This document shows positions 11,460 through 21,883 of a stretch of DNA of 64,000 nucleotides, piece by piece. Every line of letters starts with the position of its first letter. The first letter of the stretch is position 1. The stretch comes from Kalaharituber pfeilii (taxonomy: Eukaryota > Ascomycota > Pezizomycetes > Pezizales > Pezizaceae): positions 1,054,001 to 1,118,000 of the forward strand of contig WHUZ01000014.1 of the NCBI GenBank assembly GCA_015179045.1, given 5' to 3'. Below the pieces are notes generated by a model. That model was given only the letters and a program-made list of their open reading frames with translations, did not search any database and was not told where the DNA came from. Position numbers and translations under genes: made by a program.

Positions 11460-12440
11460 ATCACACCTCGATTTCAAAGTCATATTCTTTATATGGTTGG
11501 GGACATCTGGAGTGGGGCGGACATTTGGTTTGATGACTACGTACTAGTTGTTTAGTAGTTACATGCACTGTTCTGGTTTTCTTCCGCTTGCCCACCGTAC
11601 CGCCCTACCACTCCCGTTCGCTGCATCCCCTATACCAGTTGAATCTCCACTGCATACTGGTCCTCATATACCCGCACATACCTCTTGCATCGGTCGCACA
11701 TATCAATAGCTCAAATCAGTTGGACAAGTCCCTCTTCCGCAGCTATTAATCATTGTGTTATCATTGTTTGCGTAGTATGATGCATATAGTGAAGAAGTAA
11801 CTTATGGTTTCATGAATATATATAAAGGTCATAAATGAGTAACAGATACTAGTAAAACGAAGTGGAGAAAGGGGTATGCATAGGGGATGTGCATATTTGA
11901 TTCTCTTTTGGGTTAGCCCATTTTTGGGGGGGCTAAATTAGCATGTACTATACCATATTTAGTAGTTACTGAAGGTGGACATTTTAACCCATTCCAAACA
12001 AAACTCCTTGTCTTTGATTTCAAATCACTGTTACAAAAAATTAAATAGATAAATATTGCTTCAAAATGTCATTTTCTCATTCACTAATTTATCATTATTT
12101 GATCCAAAACTAAATTTATCTATTTATTTTGGTTGTGATTTGAGTGTTAAAGTAGATGCGAAATCCACTCCGCGTGCACATGTCCCAATCATATTTAAGC
12201 ACAACCTACACTTAACGTAGTTTCAAGGATAGACTTAGCTTGGCAATTTCTGTTACAGAGACTGCTTACCTCCACTATTCTAAACCTCACAGGGGTGTGA
12301 ACTCTCTTGGTAGGCGAGATACTCCGTATTGTGCATTTCTTGTCAGGGATACCCATTACTCCGGTCACTATTTGCATCATATGCGAAGTACTTTTCCTTA
12401 AAGAACTGGATGAATCAACGGATGTGAAAGTCGGCTCGTA
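11460..12440. other. Intergenic, nothing assigned
   Basis: AT-rich in places. No gene or clearly bounded repeat was recognised. Confidence 0.3.
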
Positions 12441-12447
12441 TTAAGTG

Positions 12448-12450
<3 letters not shown>

Positions 12451-12486
<36 letters not shown>

Positions 12487-12537
12487 CTTTTTTGAGTCAC
12501 GTAACCCCGCCTACAGGCTACCAGCCTATGGCAGGGA
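12451..12537 (-). mobile_element. LINE 3' tail insertion (tail A variant)
   Basis: A long poly-T is followed by TCACGTAACCCCGCC and CCTATGGCAGGG. The motif is diverged from other tail A copies. A perfect target duplication is not visible. Confidence 0.65.
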
Positions 12538-12664
12538 ATTAACAAGCGGTTCCTGAACCCGGTTCTAGGGTGTGACCCGCACCAGCCAACGTACCTTTGC
12601 GGTTAAATTCTCTCAATAGCAAGATAGCAGGAAGGGGCTAGTCTAAATTATTTTCAACCTCTGC

Positions 12665-12780
12665 TTTGCGTTTGGCACCTTGCTATACGAAAACCAAAAC
12701 CTTGGCACTTCCTTTTGTTATAGCAAGGTTTCGTTAGTGGCAAGATTAGTCATGTGCTTGGCAGCTGGATTTAGAAACCC
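12665..12780. repeat. pogo-like repeat fragment
   Basis: CACCTTGCTATACGAAAACC and TTGTTATAGCAAGG match the interiors of the pogo-like elements at 13123-14573. The termini are missing. Confidence 0.5.
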
Positions 12781-13122
12781 GAGAACTGAGCTCTAGCCGA
12801 ATGTATGGTAATAGATTTTTGATTTCGTGATTTTCCTCCTTACAGAAATAATTGGAGTAGGAAAAATGAGGGCACAAAATCGAGAGTACAGCGGTACTAG
12901 CAGTGCCCTCGCCGCCCGACTGTGCGGTGCGCTGTGAGGCGGAATCAGGTCACATGTATTCTCTAAGAGAGAACCGCACTTTGGGAGGGAGTGCGGTTGC
13001 CGCCAAGAAGGAGGGAAGGTACACGTGATTGACCGGAATGCACTATTTCTTGGCCCTTATTGCAGCAGAATAATTAAGTATAATACAAATATAAAATTAA
13101 TAATATTATCAAAGTAGAATTA

Positions 13123-13852
13123 CAGTCAGACCTTGCTATAACGAACACGTAAAATTTGGCCCTTTCGTTTCGTTATAGCAAGGTTTTCGTTATAGAAAAT
13201 TGTGACAAATTAGTCATGCAGCCTTGGCAGCTGAGTTCGGACTCCTCAACAGTTATTGCAGCACATTTCGTATTGACTTACTAACGTAGGAAATAACTAA
13301 ATCAAGAAATATTTGAGATTATAAAATAAAGTATAAGTGAATCTTGAAGCAACAGAAATCTGTAACGGACTGCCTTCGGTCCCGATTAGCACTCAGTAAT
13401 TAGAACCAGTCAAGATGTCAACAACTTCTAACAGGCAGCGAGCAGCAAGTAAATTTGAGAAGCATTAGATATATGCAAGAAAGATTAGAGCTGAACATCT
13501 GAAAGAGATCTTGAATGAGTTTCATAGGCATTTTATGAATGAAAGAATATCATGGTCTTAATAGTATAAAATTCTGATAGACTTTGCTATTCGTTGCAGG
13601 CAAGGATATAAGAGTAGCTTAGTGGATTGCCAGGGGAGTTTCTATAGATTTCATTTGCCACTTTTCGTTATAGCAAGAACAATTTGTATGTAGACAGAAA
13701 TAACTTCCCCTAAATTTTTTTTCGTTTCGTTATTTGGTGGGATTTCGTTATAGCAAGGGCAGAATAGGTGGAGAGGGAAATCGCCGAGGGTGGTGCGTTC
13801 GTAATAGCAAGGTTTTCGCTATAGCGGGGTTCGTTATAGCAAGGTCTGACTG
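13123..13852. mobile_element. pogo-like non-autonomous element (family P1, copy 1), 730 bp
   Basis: The left end is CAGTCAGACCTTGCTATAAC and the right end is GTTATAGCAAGGTCTGACTG, both flanked by TA (13121-13122, 13853-13854). Several internal copies of TTATAGCAAG lie in both orientations. This terminal style is typical of pogo/Tigger-like Tc1-mariner elements. No transposase is visible. Confidence 0.85.
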
Positions 13853-13889
13853 TACTTATAAAGCTAAATTTATAAAAATATAATAACTA

Positions 13890-14573
13890 CAGTCTACCCT
13901 TGCTATAACGAAACTCGCTATAGCGAAAACCTTGCTATACCGAAAATTGAACGGAGCCATTATTCCGTTCACACTCAAACACCTCTTGCTATAACGAAAA
14001 TCCACCAAATAACGAAACGAAAATTAGATAGAGTGAAAGTTATTTCTGTCTACATACAAATAATTCTTGCTATAACGAAAAATGGCTAGTGGAATGCATG
14101 ACTAATCAAGAACCACCCAATTGCACAACTAGAAACTCTCTAGTTAGTTTTGGCCCAATTCTACAAAAAAGGGTGTGCTTGGATTGTACCGGATTCATTG
14201 TGAAATGCTTTCGAACTGCGTGTAGGGTTCCTTTTTGTTTTTGCAGCTCCAGTCTTCTTTTTGCATAGTTGCTGCTTTTCTAACCTGAGGTTCGGCTTTG
14301 TAGGTAATTTGCTTCAACAACATGATTGATTTTTGCATCTACATAGTACCTGATCAATACTTCTGTACTCTCGATTTTTCCTTCTCCTGTTATTTCCATA
14401 AGGAGGAAAATCACAGAGTTAAAATCTGTTGCCATAAATTCCTTAGGTACTCGGGCTTCTAAATTCAGCTGCCAAGGACATGACTATTTTGCCACAATAT
14501 TCTATAACGAAACCTTGCTATAACGAAAAAAAAGTGCCAGATTTTTGGTTTTCGTTATAGCAAGGGTAGACTG
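13890..14573. mobile_element. pogo-like non-autonomous element (family P1, copy 2), 684 bp
   Basis: The termini CAGTCTACCCTTGCTATAAC and GTTATAGCAAGGGTAGACTG are flanked by TA. It sits only 37 bp from copy 1 and is related to it with roughly opposite internal order, so the pair forms a near-tandem inverted arrangement. Confidence 0.85.
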
Positions 14574-14579
14574 TATATA

Positions 14580-14745
14580 TAAACAAACACTAAAGCTATA
14601 AAATCAAAAAAAAAAAAAAAAAACCTTTAAATATAATTTAAATATATTATTATAAGTTTATTATATTATAATTATAAAATAAAAATAAATAGTTAATATA
14701 TAATATAAGAAATATATAATAGCTATATAATAGCTAATGCCCAGG
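14580..14745. other. AT-rich tract
   Basis: Almost entirely A/T with TATAAT-like runs and a poly-A near 14606. No gene. Confidence 0.6.
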
Positions 14746-14859
14746 AGCGAACTCAGCTTTGCTGAGGAGTAGATGGGTTGATTACAAGCTGCCCAGGGTT
14801 TTTCGTCCCAATTCGGACAAAATGCCAAGACCCACCGTCGGCTCAGACCTACTGTCGGC

Positions 14860-15297
14860 TACCGAAATGGCTGCCGAAATGGCTGCCAAAACGGCTACCA
14901 AAAGGGCTACTGAAAAGGCTGCCGAAATGGCTGCCAAAACGGCTACTAAAATAGATCATGAAATGGCTACCGAAATGGCTACCGAAATGGCTACTTAAAT
15001 GGCTACTGAAATGGCTACTGAAATAGCTACTGAAATGGCTGCTAAAACAGCTACCGAAATAGATGATGAAATGGCTACCGAAATGGCATGGCTACTGAAA
15101 TGGCAGCTGAAATGGCAGCTGAAATGGCAGCTGAAATGGCAGCCGAAACGGCTATTGCAATGGCTGTTGAAACGGCCGCTGAGATGGCTACCGAAATGGC
15201 TACTAAAATGGCTACTAAAAGGGATAATGAAATGGCTATGGAAATGACTACCAAAACGACTCTTGAAATGGCTGCCGAAATGGCTGCTAAAAGGCTA
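14860..15297 (+). repeat. 12-bp minisatellite (GAAATGGCTACC type), array 1
   Basis: About 36 units of a 12-bp repeat close to GCTACCGAAATG. Because 12 is a multiple of three, open frames encode a degenerate Ala-Thr-Glu-Met tetrapeptide. I see no sign that this is a true protein. Variation is mostly C/T and G/A. Confidence 0.9.
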
Positions 15298-15299
15298 CT

Positions 15300-15400
15300 G
15301 AGTGCCTCGGGTCAGGCCGGCCATACCTGTCAACTTCACCTCATCTCACGCCGTTGGGCCGTACCTGCTATGCCTGTCAAATTCATCTCCTTCTACCTCA
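15300..15400. repeat. 57-bp minisatellite, segment 1
   Basis: CCTGTCAA, CCTCATCTCA and GCCGT blocks recur about every 57 bp. The same repeat continues at 16285, 16985 and 18075 after intervening insertions. Confidence 0.7.
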
Positions 15401-16145
15401 TCTCATGCCCCCCCAAGACCGCCTCCCCCACCACCCCAGATGCCAATACCTAGTGAGCGGCACGAGCTAGCTCGAGCCTGGATTGATTATATACATAATA
15501 TTGACAAACTAAACTAAACTGGGCTAAATTTTCATCTTTCTCACTACTATCATATGAGCTAAATTGTGCATTTCGAAGTTGTTGGTAGGTCAGAATGAGC
15601 TCCAAGTCTCTAATTATTACTATATTAGGTATTTACAGTTTATGAAACCTTGCACTGGCTAAGCATTTTAGCGAGCTGTCAAGAAAAACACTAGCATGAT
15701 CTTGGCTCGAGCTGGCTCGGCTCGTGCCGCTCACTACCAATACCTCTGCCAACGGCATCGTTGTACATGGAGTTGCTTTAAGAAAAGACTTAAGCAAGGT
15801 CCGGAAATGGCTGGAGGCCGACAACAAGGACATAGGTAAGACGGTGGGGATCCGATGGTTGAGAAAGAAGACTCTGCTGGTTGACGATCGGTGGTTGTAT
15901 ACCTGGAGAACACATTCGAGGGTGGGAGAGTGAGACTTGGAGGACGTCGGCTGAGGACGGACCAGTATGAACGGGACAGAGGACGGAAGTAGGAAAGACA
16001 TACAGGTCCAAAACCCGCATCACGCATGAACTCCGCGGGCAGTACATGTACTTAGTTATTCTTCTTTCTTTTTTCTGAAATAAAACCTCGCCATAGCCCA
16101 TTGGGCGGCACGCGAGTAATGAAATAAAAAAAAAAAAAAAAAAAT
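15401..16145 (+). mobile_element. Truncated retroposon with gag-like fragment and tail B
   Basis: Ignoring the hAT MITE at 15451-15736, the plus strand encodes a proline-rich lead, then ANGIVVHGVALRKDLSKVR and TVGIRWLRKK, similar to the frames at 18963-19643 and 31870-32352. It ends with tail B (CCTCGCCATAGCCCATTGGG) and poly-A at about 16125-16145. It sits between two parts of the 12-bp minisatellite, so its target duplication cannot be told from the repeat. Likely a LINE ORF1 (gag-like) fragment joined to a LINE 3' end. Confidence 0.65.
15451..15736 (+). mobile_element. hAT-type MITE, 286 bp (family H1, copy 2)
   Basis: The termini TAGTGAGCGGCACGAGC and GCTCGTGCCGCTCACTA are bounded by a perfect 8-bp duplication CCAATACC at 15443-15450 and 15737-15744. 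It is inserted in the gag-like retroposon. Confidence 0.95.
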
Positions 16146-16283
16146 ACCGAAATGGCTGATGAAATTGCAGCTGAAATGGTCGCTGAAATGGCTACTGAAA
16201 TGGCTACTGAAATGGCTGCTGAAACTGCTGCTGAAATGGCTGCTGAAATGGCTACCGAAATGGCTACTGAAATGGCTCATGCC
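16146..16283 (+). repeat. 12-bp minisatellite, array 2
   Basis: Same GAAATGGCTACT-type unit as 14860-15297, about 11 units. It appears to be the continuation of array 1, separated by retroposon and satellite sequence. Confidence 0.85.
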
Positions 16284-16284
16284 T

Positions 16285-16529
16285 GTCAAATTCAGCTCAT
16301 TCCACCTCATCTTGCACCATCGGGTCCGGCCAGCTATACGTATCAAATTCAGCTCATGCCGGATGCAATTAGTGTGAAATTGAGCCATTCTACCTCACCT
16401 CACGCCGTCGGCTCGGATCTGCCATACCTGTCAAATTGGGCTCATTTTACCTCATCTCATGCTGTCCGGCCGGACCTGCCATACCTGTCAAATTCAGCTC
16501 ATTGTATGCCATCACGTTGGGCCTGCGAT
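16285..16529. repeat. 57-bp minisatellite, segment 2
   Basis: Repeated CCTGTCAAATT, CTCATTCTACCTCA and CCGTCGG blocks. The spacing from 16427 to 16484 is 57 bp. Confidence 0.75.
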
Positions 16530-16978
16530 CAATGAATCCAAGAGGCCGTGATCTGCATTGCACTGAAACCGCCTGGACCCGTCAAGGCCAGTATTCCCAG
16601 TGGCCTGGATCAGCCTGGGCCAAGCAGGCCGGTCCAGGCCAATCAGGCCGGTCCAGGCCATTCAGGCCGGCCCAAGCCAATCAGGCGGGCCCAGGCCAAT
16701 CAGGCCGGTCCAGGCCATTCAGGCAGGTTCAAGCCAATTAAACGAATCACTCCACAGCTATCCAGGGGAATTGAGGCCAGCATTTACCAGATTATTTGAG
16801 TATTTAAATGGTCTGGACCGGCCTGGTTGGCCTGATTGTTTCAGGCCGCCTGGGCCGGTCCAAGCGGCCCTCACGGCCTGGGCTGAACAATCATGGCAGG
16901 CCAGGCCCAGAATTTCACGGTCCAGGCCAGTCCAGGCCTCCGGTTGGCCTGGCCTGGCCTGGCCTGTTGGATTCATTG
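16530..16978. mobile_element. GGCC-rich hAT-like MITE (family H2), 449 bp
   Basis: It starts CAATGAATCCAAGAGGCC and ends GGCCTGTTGGATTCATTG, with many subterminal AGGCCGGTCCAGGCC-type repeats. It shares ends and interior with the larger element at 35073-41110. I see no target duplication here. Confidence 0.8.
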
Positions 16979-16984
16979 TTCTGG

Positions 16985-17405
16985 CTCATCTCACGCCGTC
17001 GAATATGGCCTGCCAAACCTGTCAAGTTCAGCTCATTCTGCCGCATCTCGTGCCGGCAGGTTGGGCCCGCCATACCTGTCAAGTCAGCTCATTGTGCCTG
17101 ATCTCCCACTGTCAGGTCAGGCCGGCTATACGTGCCAAATTCAGCTTATTCTACCTCATCTTGTAGGCCGGCCATACCTATCAACTTTCTCATGCCGTCG
17201 GGTTGGCCCTTCCATGCCTGTCAAATTCAGCTCACTCTACCTCATCTCACGCCGGTAGGTGAGGCCTGCTATGCCTGTAAAATTGAGCTTATTCTTCCTC
17301 ACCTGATGCCGTGGGGCTGGACCTGCCATATCTATTAAATTCAACTCGTCCTGCCACATCTCATGCCATCGGGCCGGACCTGTCATATCTATCAAATTCA
17401 ATGCT
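16985..17405. repeat. 57-bp minisatellite, segment 3
   Basis: About seven degenerate units of the CTGTCAA/CTCATCTCA/GCCGTCGG satellite, running into the duplicated block at 17438. Confidence 0.75.
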
Positions 17406-17437
17406 GGTCAATCTGATAGCTACTGTGGGGCCCTTGC

Positions 17438-18072
17438 AACGGCACGAGAATGGGAGAATGGAAGGGTCAATCTACGAGAATGCGGTGGAGCAGTGTGGCT
17501 TGGAGGGGTGGTGAAAGGGTACGGCAATGCGGTGGAGCGGTGTGTCATGGAGGGGTGGTGAGAGGGCGCCTGTATATATCGCGATAGCTGGGAATGAATA
17601 AATGCTAGGAATGAATAAATAATTCAATATATACTGAATTCAGAACACATGAGGATGTGTAAACAGAGTTGACAACGTGGTACTACCGTCATAGTGTGCC
17701 CCCAACGAGGCCATAGAGTAAATTGCGTCCCCAACGAGCCCAATCATGTCAACAGCGTGCTCAACGACATTCACCAGGTTACGTGCGTTACAAACGAGAC
17801 TCACCAGGTGACCTGCGTTATCAACAAGACTCACCAGGTGACCAGCGTTATGAAGAGGCCTATTAGGTCGCCTGCGTTACCAACGAGGCTTATTGGGTCA
17901 ACTGCGTCCCTGAGGAGTCATTCAGTAGACTGCGCCCTGCACGTTGGGGACGCAGTAGCACGAACTCATGTGTTTGTGACGCGCTGAGCCGGGATCGCGT
18001 GTTGTGGAGTCGAGTTTGTACCCCAGCGCCCCAGCCTGGCGCTGAGGGCGCAAACTCCCTTTTTTCCTGATG
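17438..18072. repeat. Duplicated block, copy A (partner 20447-21056)
   Basis: This block aligns along its length with 20447-21056. It includes a GCGGTGGAGCAGTGTGG-type lead, a GAATGAATAAAT segment, and a degenerate ACCAGGTGACCTGCGTTAT/CAACGAGACTC repeat. A shared flank continues at 18690-18850 against 21050-21230. Copy A is the GC-richer version. Confidence 0.85.
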
Positions 18073-18074
18073 TA

Positions 18075-18300
18075 TAGTACGCGTCAGATTCAGCTCACGT
18101 TCACACATCTCGTGACGTTGAAAGGGACCCGCCGTACCTGTGTACTGAGCTCACATTGCCATATCTCACACTATCGAAGGGCTCTTGCAATACCTGTCAA
18201 GTCAATCTCATATTGCTATATCTCGCACTGTTAAGAGAGGCCTGCTATACCTGTTAATAGAGCTCATTCTACAGCATTTCATGGTGTTGAAGGAGACCTG
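18075..18300. repeat. 57-bp minisatellite, segment 4 (diverged)
   Basis: ACCTGTCAA, AGCTCA and ATATCTC blocks recur at about 57-64 bp with more divergence than earlier segments. Confidence 0.6.
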
Positions 18301-18302
18301 TT

Positions 18303-18395
18303 AATGTGTGAGTAAGTTGTGCGATATGTGAGTAGGTTGTGCAATGTGTGAGTACGTTGCACGATGTGTGAGTAGGTTGTACAATGTGTTGCCTC
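18303..18395. repeat. Short tandem repeat, about 20 bp
   Basis: ATGTGTGAGTAGGTTGTGCA-like units repeat four to five times. Downstream (18400-18530) are GAAGAAGGA and TTGACTCCTGAA simple repeats. Confidence 0.75.
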
Positions 18396-18962
18396 GCCTC
18401 GAAGAAGAATGGAGAACAATGAAGAAGGACGAAGAAGAAGGGAGAAGGATGAAGAAGGACTTTTTCTGAAAATTGACTTCTAAATGGACTCCTGAATTGA
18501 CTCTGGAATTGACTCCTGAATTGACTCCTGAATTTACCATGCAATTAGGGGCTATTCTCATAGTGTCAACATGCATGCTGAAACCAGATTGATCAGCAAC
18601 TCGTCCTATGCCTAGTCTGGCTGTATTATATTACTGTGGTAGTCTGGTTGCTATTGTGAGCTATCTCAGCTGGCCCATGGAACTATAGCAGGCAGCTGAA
18701 ATGGCTTAAGCAACCTCATCAGTACCGAATTTAGCAACCTATCCGAGACCCAACGGGGGCTCAGCAACGAATTTAGCAACCCTTACGAGACCCAATGGGG
18801 ACCTAAGTGACCTCAGCAGTACTCAATTCAGTAACCCAAGGGAGAGCCGGAAGCGAGCCAGTATGTAGCTGACTCCACCTCTTTTCAATACTATAAACTT
18901 GATTAAGCATGCTGCAATATTGCCTAATCAAGTTAATTGACCATCTTTATACCATTAGACAT

Positions 18963-19643
18963 CCCACCTTCAGCGCCGCCACCAGAAAGCCGAACAAAGT
19001 CCACCGCTTCCCGATCCAAAAAAGCAAAAAGGGGACAGAGTACCAGTCCCCCCAAGCAGGAAACGTCCAAAAAACCATCTCCAATACCATCTCTGAAGCC
19101 AATCCCAAAGGAAAGGGCACTCCCGCAATCCGGCCGTGCCATTGTAGTGCATGGAATTGCGGTGACAAAGAAACTCGGGAAAGTAAGAGATTGGATGGAG
19201 ACTGCGAACCCCTGGATGGGAAAGATTGTTGCGGCAAGATGGTTGGTAAAGAAAGAGAGGAGGGAGGGAAAGAAGGCTAGCTCGGTTGTCAATTACCTGG
19301 AGAGGGAGGTGGAATCGGATAGCCAAACACCAGCGAAGGTAAGGTTGTCAGGCAAGTGGTACGATTCGTGCCTGTATGACTGGGACAGAAATTCAAAGGT
19401 GGACAGAAAGGGGAAGAGGAGGGACGTGGAGGAAATGGACTTGACGACGTAATCTTTCATTTTTGGAGGAGCGGGTTATCTCATGGGTTTTATTTCCTCT
19501 ATTCCCTTTTGAATGTCGGTGTATATAGTGAGTTGTTTGTTTTTAGGTGCCTGTCTCCGGGTCATAAGGACTTCGGTCCAGGGACCCTGCCATGGCGAAC
19601 AGCTGCAAGCGGGGTTATGTGAGATAAAAAAAATAAAAAAAAA
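18963..19643 (+). mobile_element. Short retroposon with gag-like ORF and tail A, 681 bp
   Basis: It is bounded by a perfect 14-bp target duplication ATACCATTAGACAT at 18949-18962 and 19644-19657. It ends with tail A and poly-A. A plus-strand frame open to 19452 encodes a Pro/Lys-rich start, then AIVVHGIAVTKKLGKVRDW and IVAARWLVKKERR, resembling the RNA-binding gag-like part of fungal LINE ORF1 proteins. A 5'-truncated homologue is at 31870-32352, and a relative with tail B lies at 15401-16145. No reverse transcriptase is present, so it moved in trans or is an internally deleted LINE copy. Confidence 0.85.
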
Positions 19644-19659
19644 ATACCATTAGACATAT

Positions 19660-20430
19660 TGAGTACATACATGAGGTATGGAATTGTGGAATATATTGAG
19701 CATGTTAAGCATATTAAGCTTGTTGAGTAGTACTAGTGAGCGGCACGAGCTAGCTCGAGCCGAGCTGGAGGGTGAGCTCGAGCCTGGATTGATTATATAC
19801 ATAATATTGACAAACTAAACTAAACTAAGCTAAATTTTCATCTTTCTCACTACTATCAGCTAAATTGTGTATTTCGAAGTTGTTGGTAGGTCAGAATGAG
19901 CTCCAAGTCTCTAATTATTACTATAGTAGGTATTTACAGTTTATGAAACCTTGCACTAGCTAAGCATTTTAGCGAGCTGTCAAGAAAAACACAAGCATGA
20001 TCTTGGCTCGTTTGAGCTCGAGCTGGCTCGGCTCGTGCCGCTCACTATTGAGTACATTGAGTGCACATATGAGATGTAGGACATATTGGGATATTGAGCA
20101 TGTTGAGCATGTTGAGTATATGCATATGAGATATAGGATACATTTAGCATATTGAGTATATTGAGCATGTTAAGTACGCATATAAGATATTGAACACATT
20201 GAGTGCAATATAAGTATAGTGAGCATATTAAGCAGTTGAGTATATTGAGTACTCATACGAGATGGAGGGCATATTAGGTACATTGAGCACATTAAGTACA
20301 TTGAGTATGTTGAGTGCATGTACATGAGATGTAGGACACATTTGGCATATTGAGCATGTTAAGTATGTTGAGTACGCATGAAATGAAGGACATTTTGAGT
20401 ACGTTGAGTATGTTGTGACACTGGCAGCAG
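19660..20430. repeat. Degenerate minisatellite (TTGAGCATGT/TTGAGTACAT)
   Basis: Ten-bp-scale units around TTGAGTAC and TTGAGCATGT fill this region on both sides of the hAT MITE copy 3. Confidence 0.75.
19734..20047 (+). mobile_element. hAT-type MITE, 314 bp (family H1, copy 3)
   Basis: Same TAGTGAGCGGCACGAGC termini as copies 1 and 2. The right flank is TTGAGTAC. The left flank reads TTGAGTAGTAC, which looks like the same 8-bp duplication with an extra GTA. Confidence 0.85.
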
Positions 20431-20446
20431 GATTACTTGCATTGTG

Positions 20447-21056
20447 GGTGCAATACGAGAATGTGGTAGAGGAGTGGAGCAGTAGAGTGGTGTAGCATAG
20501 AGGGGTAGTGAAAGAGTACGGGAATGCTATGGAGTGGTACGGCATGGAGGGGTGGTGAAAGGGCACCTGTATATATTACGATAGCTAGAAATGAATAAAT
20601 ACTAGCAATGAATGAATGATCTAATATATACTGAATTGAGAACAAATGAGGATATATAAACAGAGTTGACAATGTGGTACTACAGTCACAGTGCGACCCC
20701 AATAAGGCCATAGAGTAAATTGTATTCCCAATGAGCCCAATCATGTTAACAGTGTGCTCAACGACATCCATCAGATTATGTGTATTACCAACAAGACTCA
20801 CCAGGTAACCTGCATTATCAACGAGACTTACCAGGTGACCAGTGTTATGAAAAGGCCTATTAGGTCGCCTGCGTTACCAACAAGGTCTATTAAGTCAACT
20901 GCACTCTTCACATTGGGGATGCAGTAGCATGAACTCATGTGTTTGTAATGCGCTGAGCCAGGATTGCGTATTGTAGAGTCGAGTTTGTACCCCAGTGCCC
21001 TAGTGTCTTGGTACTGCTAGCACTGAGAGCGCAAACTCCCTTTTTTTCTGATGTAG
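20447..21056. repeat. Duplicated block, copy B, transition-rich
   Basis: Homologue of 17438-18072. Differences are dominated by C-to-T and G-to-A relative to copy A (for example GCGTTA becomes GTATTA or GCATTA), so this copy is AT-shifted as after RIP or cytosine deamination. Confidence 0.8.
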
Positions 21057-21235
21057 CTGAAATAGCCTAAGCAACTTTATTAGTACTAAATTTAGCAACT
21101 TATATACTAGTGAGACCCAATAGGGGCCTAAGCAACCTCCCTAGTACTCAATTCAGTAACTCAAAAGAGACCCCAAGGGACTCAGTAGCTTATATTAAAA
21201 TAGCCTGAGTAACTTTATTAGTACCTAATAGTTGC

Positions 21236-21520
21236 AATCTATAATATTAAAGTAAACTACTTTTATTATTATTATATTAGCTAAAAGTATAATTTATATA
21301 AATAATAAAATAAAAGAAAGCTTTATACTTAATTTTTATATCAGTTGAGATATTGTAATTAAAAATAATTTATAATATACAGTAATTTTAGTATTAGTAC
21401 TATTTATTTTCTTTTATATTATATTATTTAACTTCTTTTTTACCAGTTAATTAATTTAAAATATATTTTTAAAAATTTAAAGTTTAGTATTATAGAGAAG
21501 AAAAGAGTCTGTCCGAATCT
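21236..21520. other. AT-rich degenerate tract
   Basis: Nearly all A/T with TATTA and TAATTT motifs. It could be the heavily mutated tail of the duplicated region. Confidence 0.5.
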
Positions 21521-21883
21521 AGAATTTAAAAGTTAGTTGAAAGTTTTTTTCTAGTTAATTGAGTACATCTGGGTCTGGTTATCTGGGCCGATAGGAAGCC
21601 ACCCAGTAGAGCAAGAAATGCATGATAAGTAGTGCTAAGAGAGTAGATCGTTACAGGAGGGCAGATTGTTACCACATCGGGCACGCGTGTACTAACTGGC
21701 GGTGGGTTGCAGGGTCTGGGCGCCTTGGCGGAACACTTGGCAAGTTTAATCAACTTCCTTAATTCCATCGTCCTCCTCTCTTTATTCCGCTCTTCGATGT
21801 TTCTACTTCCTCCTCATTTTCGTCTTCCTCCTCTCCTCCGCGTTTCTACCTAATCTCAGTCCACCCTATTCGCTAAAGTAAAC

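Noticed and set aside
14759..15453. Ala/Thr/Glu/Met repeat protein
   Set aside because: Fully explained by the 12-bp minisatellite. No start context, domain or conserved flank.
14860..20430. CRISPR-like repeat arrays
   Set aside because: The repeats are contiguous minisatellites without unique spacers, and the genome is eukaryotic.
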